Shown in pieces: positions 4,769 to 5,328 of a stretch of DNA of 5,328 nucleotides (position 1 is its first letter; every line of letters begins with the position of its first letter). The translations under genes and the position numbers were made by a program. The notes beneath the pieces were generated by a model that made no database searches, was not told the origin of the DNA, and saw nothing but the letters and a program-made list of their open reading frames with translations. The stretch is from Actinomycetota bacterium (GTDB taxonomy: Bacteria > Actinomycetota > Geothermincolia > Fen-727 > Anoxymicrobiaceae), in assembly GCA_003154635.1 (NCBI GenBank), contig PMDX01000166.1:303-5630 (forward strand). The letters are read 5' to 3'.

Positions 4769-5328
4769 GGGATATCCCCCAGGACTCGCGAGAGGGATTT
4801 CTTCAACGTTGAGCGCACGGAATCGGGGGAAAAATGTTCCAGCCTGGCCCGCTGCGAGTTGATCACCGGGTTGCGCAGGCCGCTGTCCGTGCGAAGTGAC
4901 TCGAGGAGCTCGCCGACCATGGAGAAATCTTTGCGATCGAACGCCACGCCGGCGCCCTCGAGCGTATAAGGGATCGCGGTCGACGAATAGGCGACGACGG
5001 GCAGGTCGAAAGCCATGCTTTCGACGAGTGGGACCGCGAACCCCTCATGCTCGCTCATCGAGAGGAATACGTCAGCGTCCGCGTAGCAGGAGGCGAGGTC
5101 GGCATCACTCACGCGCCCGGCGATGTGGACGTTTGCCCACATGCCGAACGAGTCTACGAGCCACCGCAACTGGGCGTCGTAGCGATCAACCCAGGAAGCT
5201 CCGACGAGGAACAGGTGTGAATCGCGGTTGACGCACCGGTTGTAATAATAGAATGCCCGCAGGACGTCCTCGAGGCGCTTGTTGGGCACGGCGCGGCCTA
5301 CGAACAGGACCTTGAATGAGCCCTTGTA
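4765..5328 (-). CDS. GT4-family glycosyltransferase, C-terminal part (5' end outside window)
   Basis: The frame is open to the right edge, and 13 residues upstream of the first in-window GTG (5289) still fit the family, so the gene begins beyond the window. Of 187 residues visible (counted from the edge), VLFVGRAVPNKRLEDVLRAF (7-26) is the opening of the C-terminal nucleotide-sugar domain of GT4 (Glycos_transf_1), followed by HLFLVG, VHIAGRVSDADLASCYADAD and SMSEHEGFAVPLVESMA. The EX7E pair, E95 and E103, contacts the sugar nucleotide in this GT-B family. LPVVAYSSTAIPYTLEGAGV (109-128) is the usual loop that closes the donor site. It is a cytoplasmic or membrane-associated retaining glycosyltransferase, likely adding a hexose to a lipid-linked glycan. 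Its stop overlaps the GTG of the following methyltransferase (GTGA, 4765-4768), so the two are translationally coupled. Confidence 0.9.
   Translation of the reverse strand, partial: YKGSFKVLFVGRAVPNKRLEDVLRAFYYYNRCVNRDSHLFLVGASWVDRYDAQLRWLVDSFGMWANVHIAGRVSDADLASCYADADVFLSMSEHEGFAVPLVESMAFDLPVVAYSSTAIPYTLEGAGVAFDRKDFSMVGELLESLRTDSGLRNPVINSQRARLEHFSPDSVRSTLKKSLSRVLGDIP

Overview
The window is GC-rich (roughly 60% by eye) and almost fully coding. It fits a fragment of an actinobacterium-like chromosome. Three things point that way: the tandem 'FAEG...YLC.QNP' surface-protein repeats, which I associate from memory with subsurface and hot-spring actinobacterial lineages; an apparently leaderless promoter; and strong G/C preference at third codon positions. 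The lineage is an inference and was not tested.

Layout. (1) Positions 1-735, plus strand: the 3' end of a large repeat-built extracellular protein, followed by a textbook intrinsic terminator (766-793). (2) Positions 829-1809, plus strand: a SAM-dependent methyltransferase with an N-terminal Trm112-type zinc ribbon. A near-consensus promoter runs directly into its ATG, and its -35 box sits on the T-tract of the preceding terminator. (3) Positions 1815-2060, plus strand: a small one-helix membrane protein tightly coupled to the methyltransferase. Its coding signal appears to jump by +1 near 1992 and to continue to 2109. (4) Positions 1999-2100: an imperfect long inverted repeat in the zone where the two gene groups converge. 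(5) Minus strand, transcribed from the right edge toward 2136: the C-terminal half of a GT4 glycosyltransferase (5328-4765), a second SAM methyltransferase with an unrecognised N-terminal domain (4768-3686), and a polytopic GT-C (GT39/PMT-like) glycosyltransferase (3701-2136). Their ends overlap by 4 and 16 bases, so they look like one operon.

How the genes may work together. GT4 and GT-C enzymes on either side of a methyltransferase suggest assembly of a methylated cell-surface glycan on a lipid carrier, with the GT-C enzyme acting at the outer face of the membrane. The plus-strand methyltransferase and small membrane protein may belong to the same process. The repeat protein may be a surface protein that shares this envelope context, but it has its own terminator. 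No mobile element, CRISPR array, RNA gene or defence system could be supported, and no stretch longer than 300 bases lacks a gene. The least ordinary parts are the terminator/leaderless-promoter junction and the 1990-2110 region, where the frame switch and the inverted repeat coincide.
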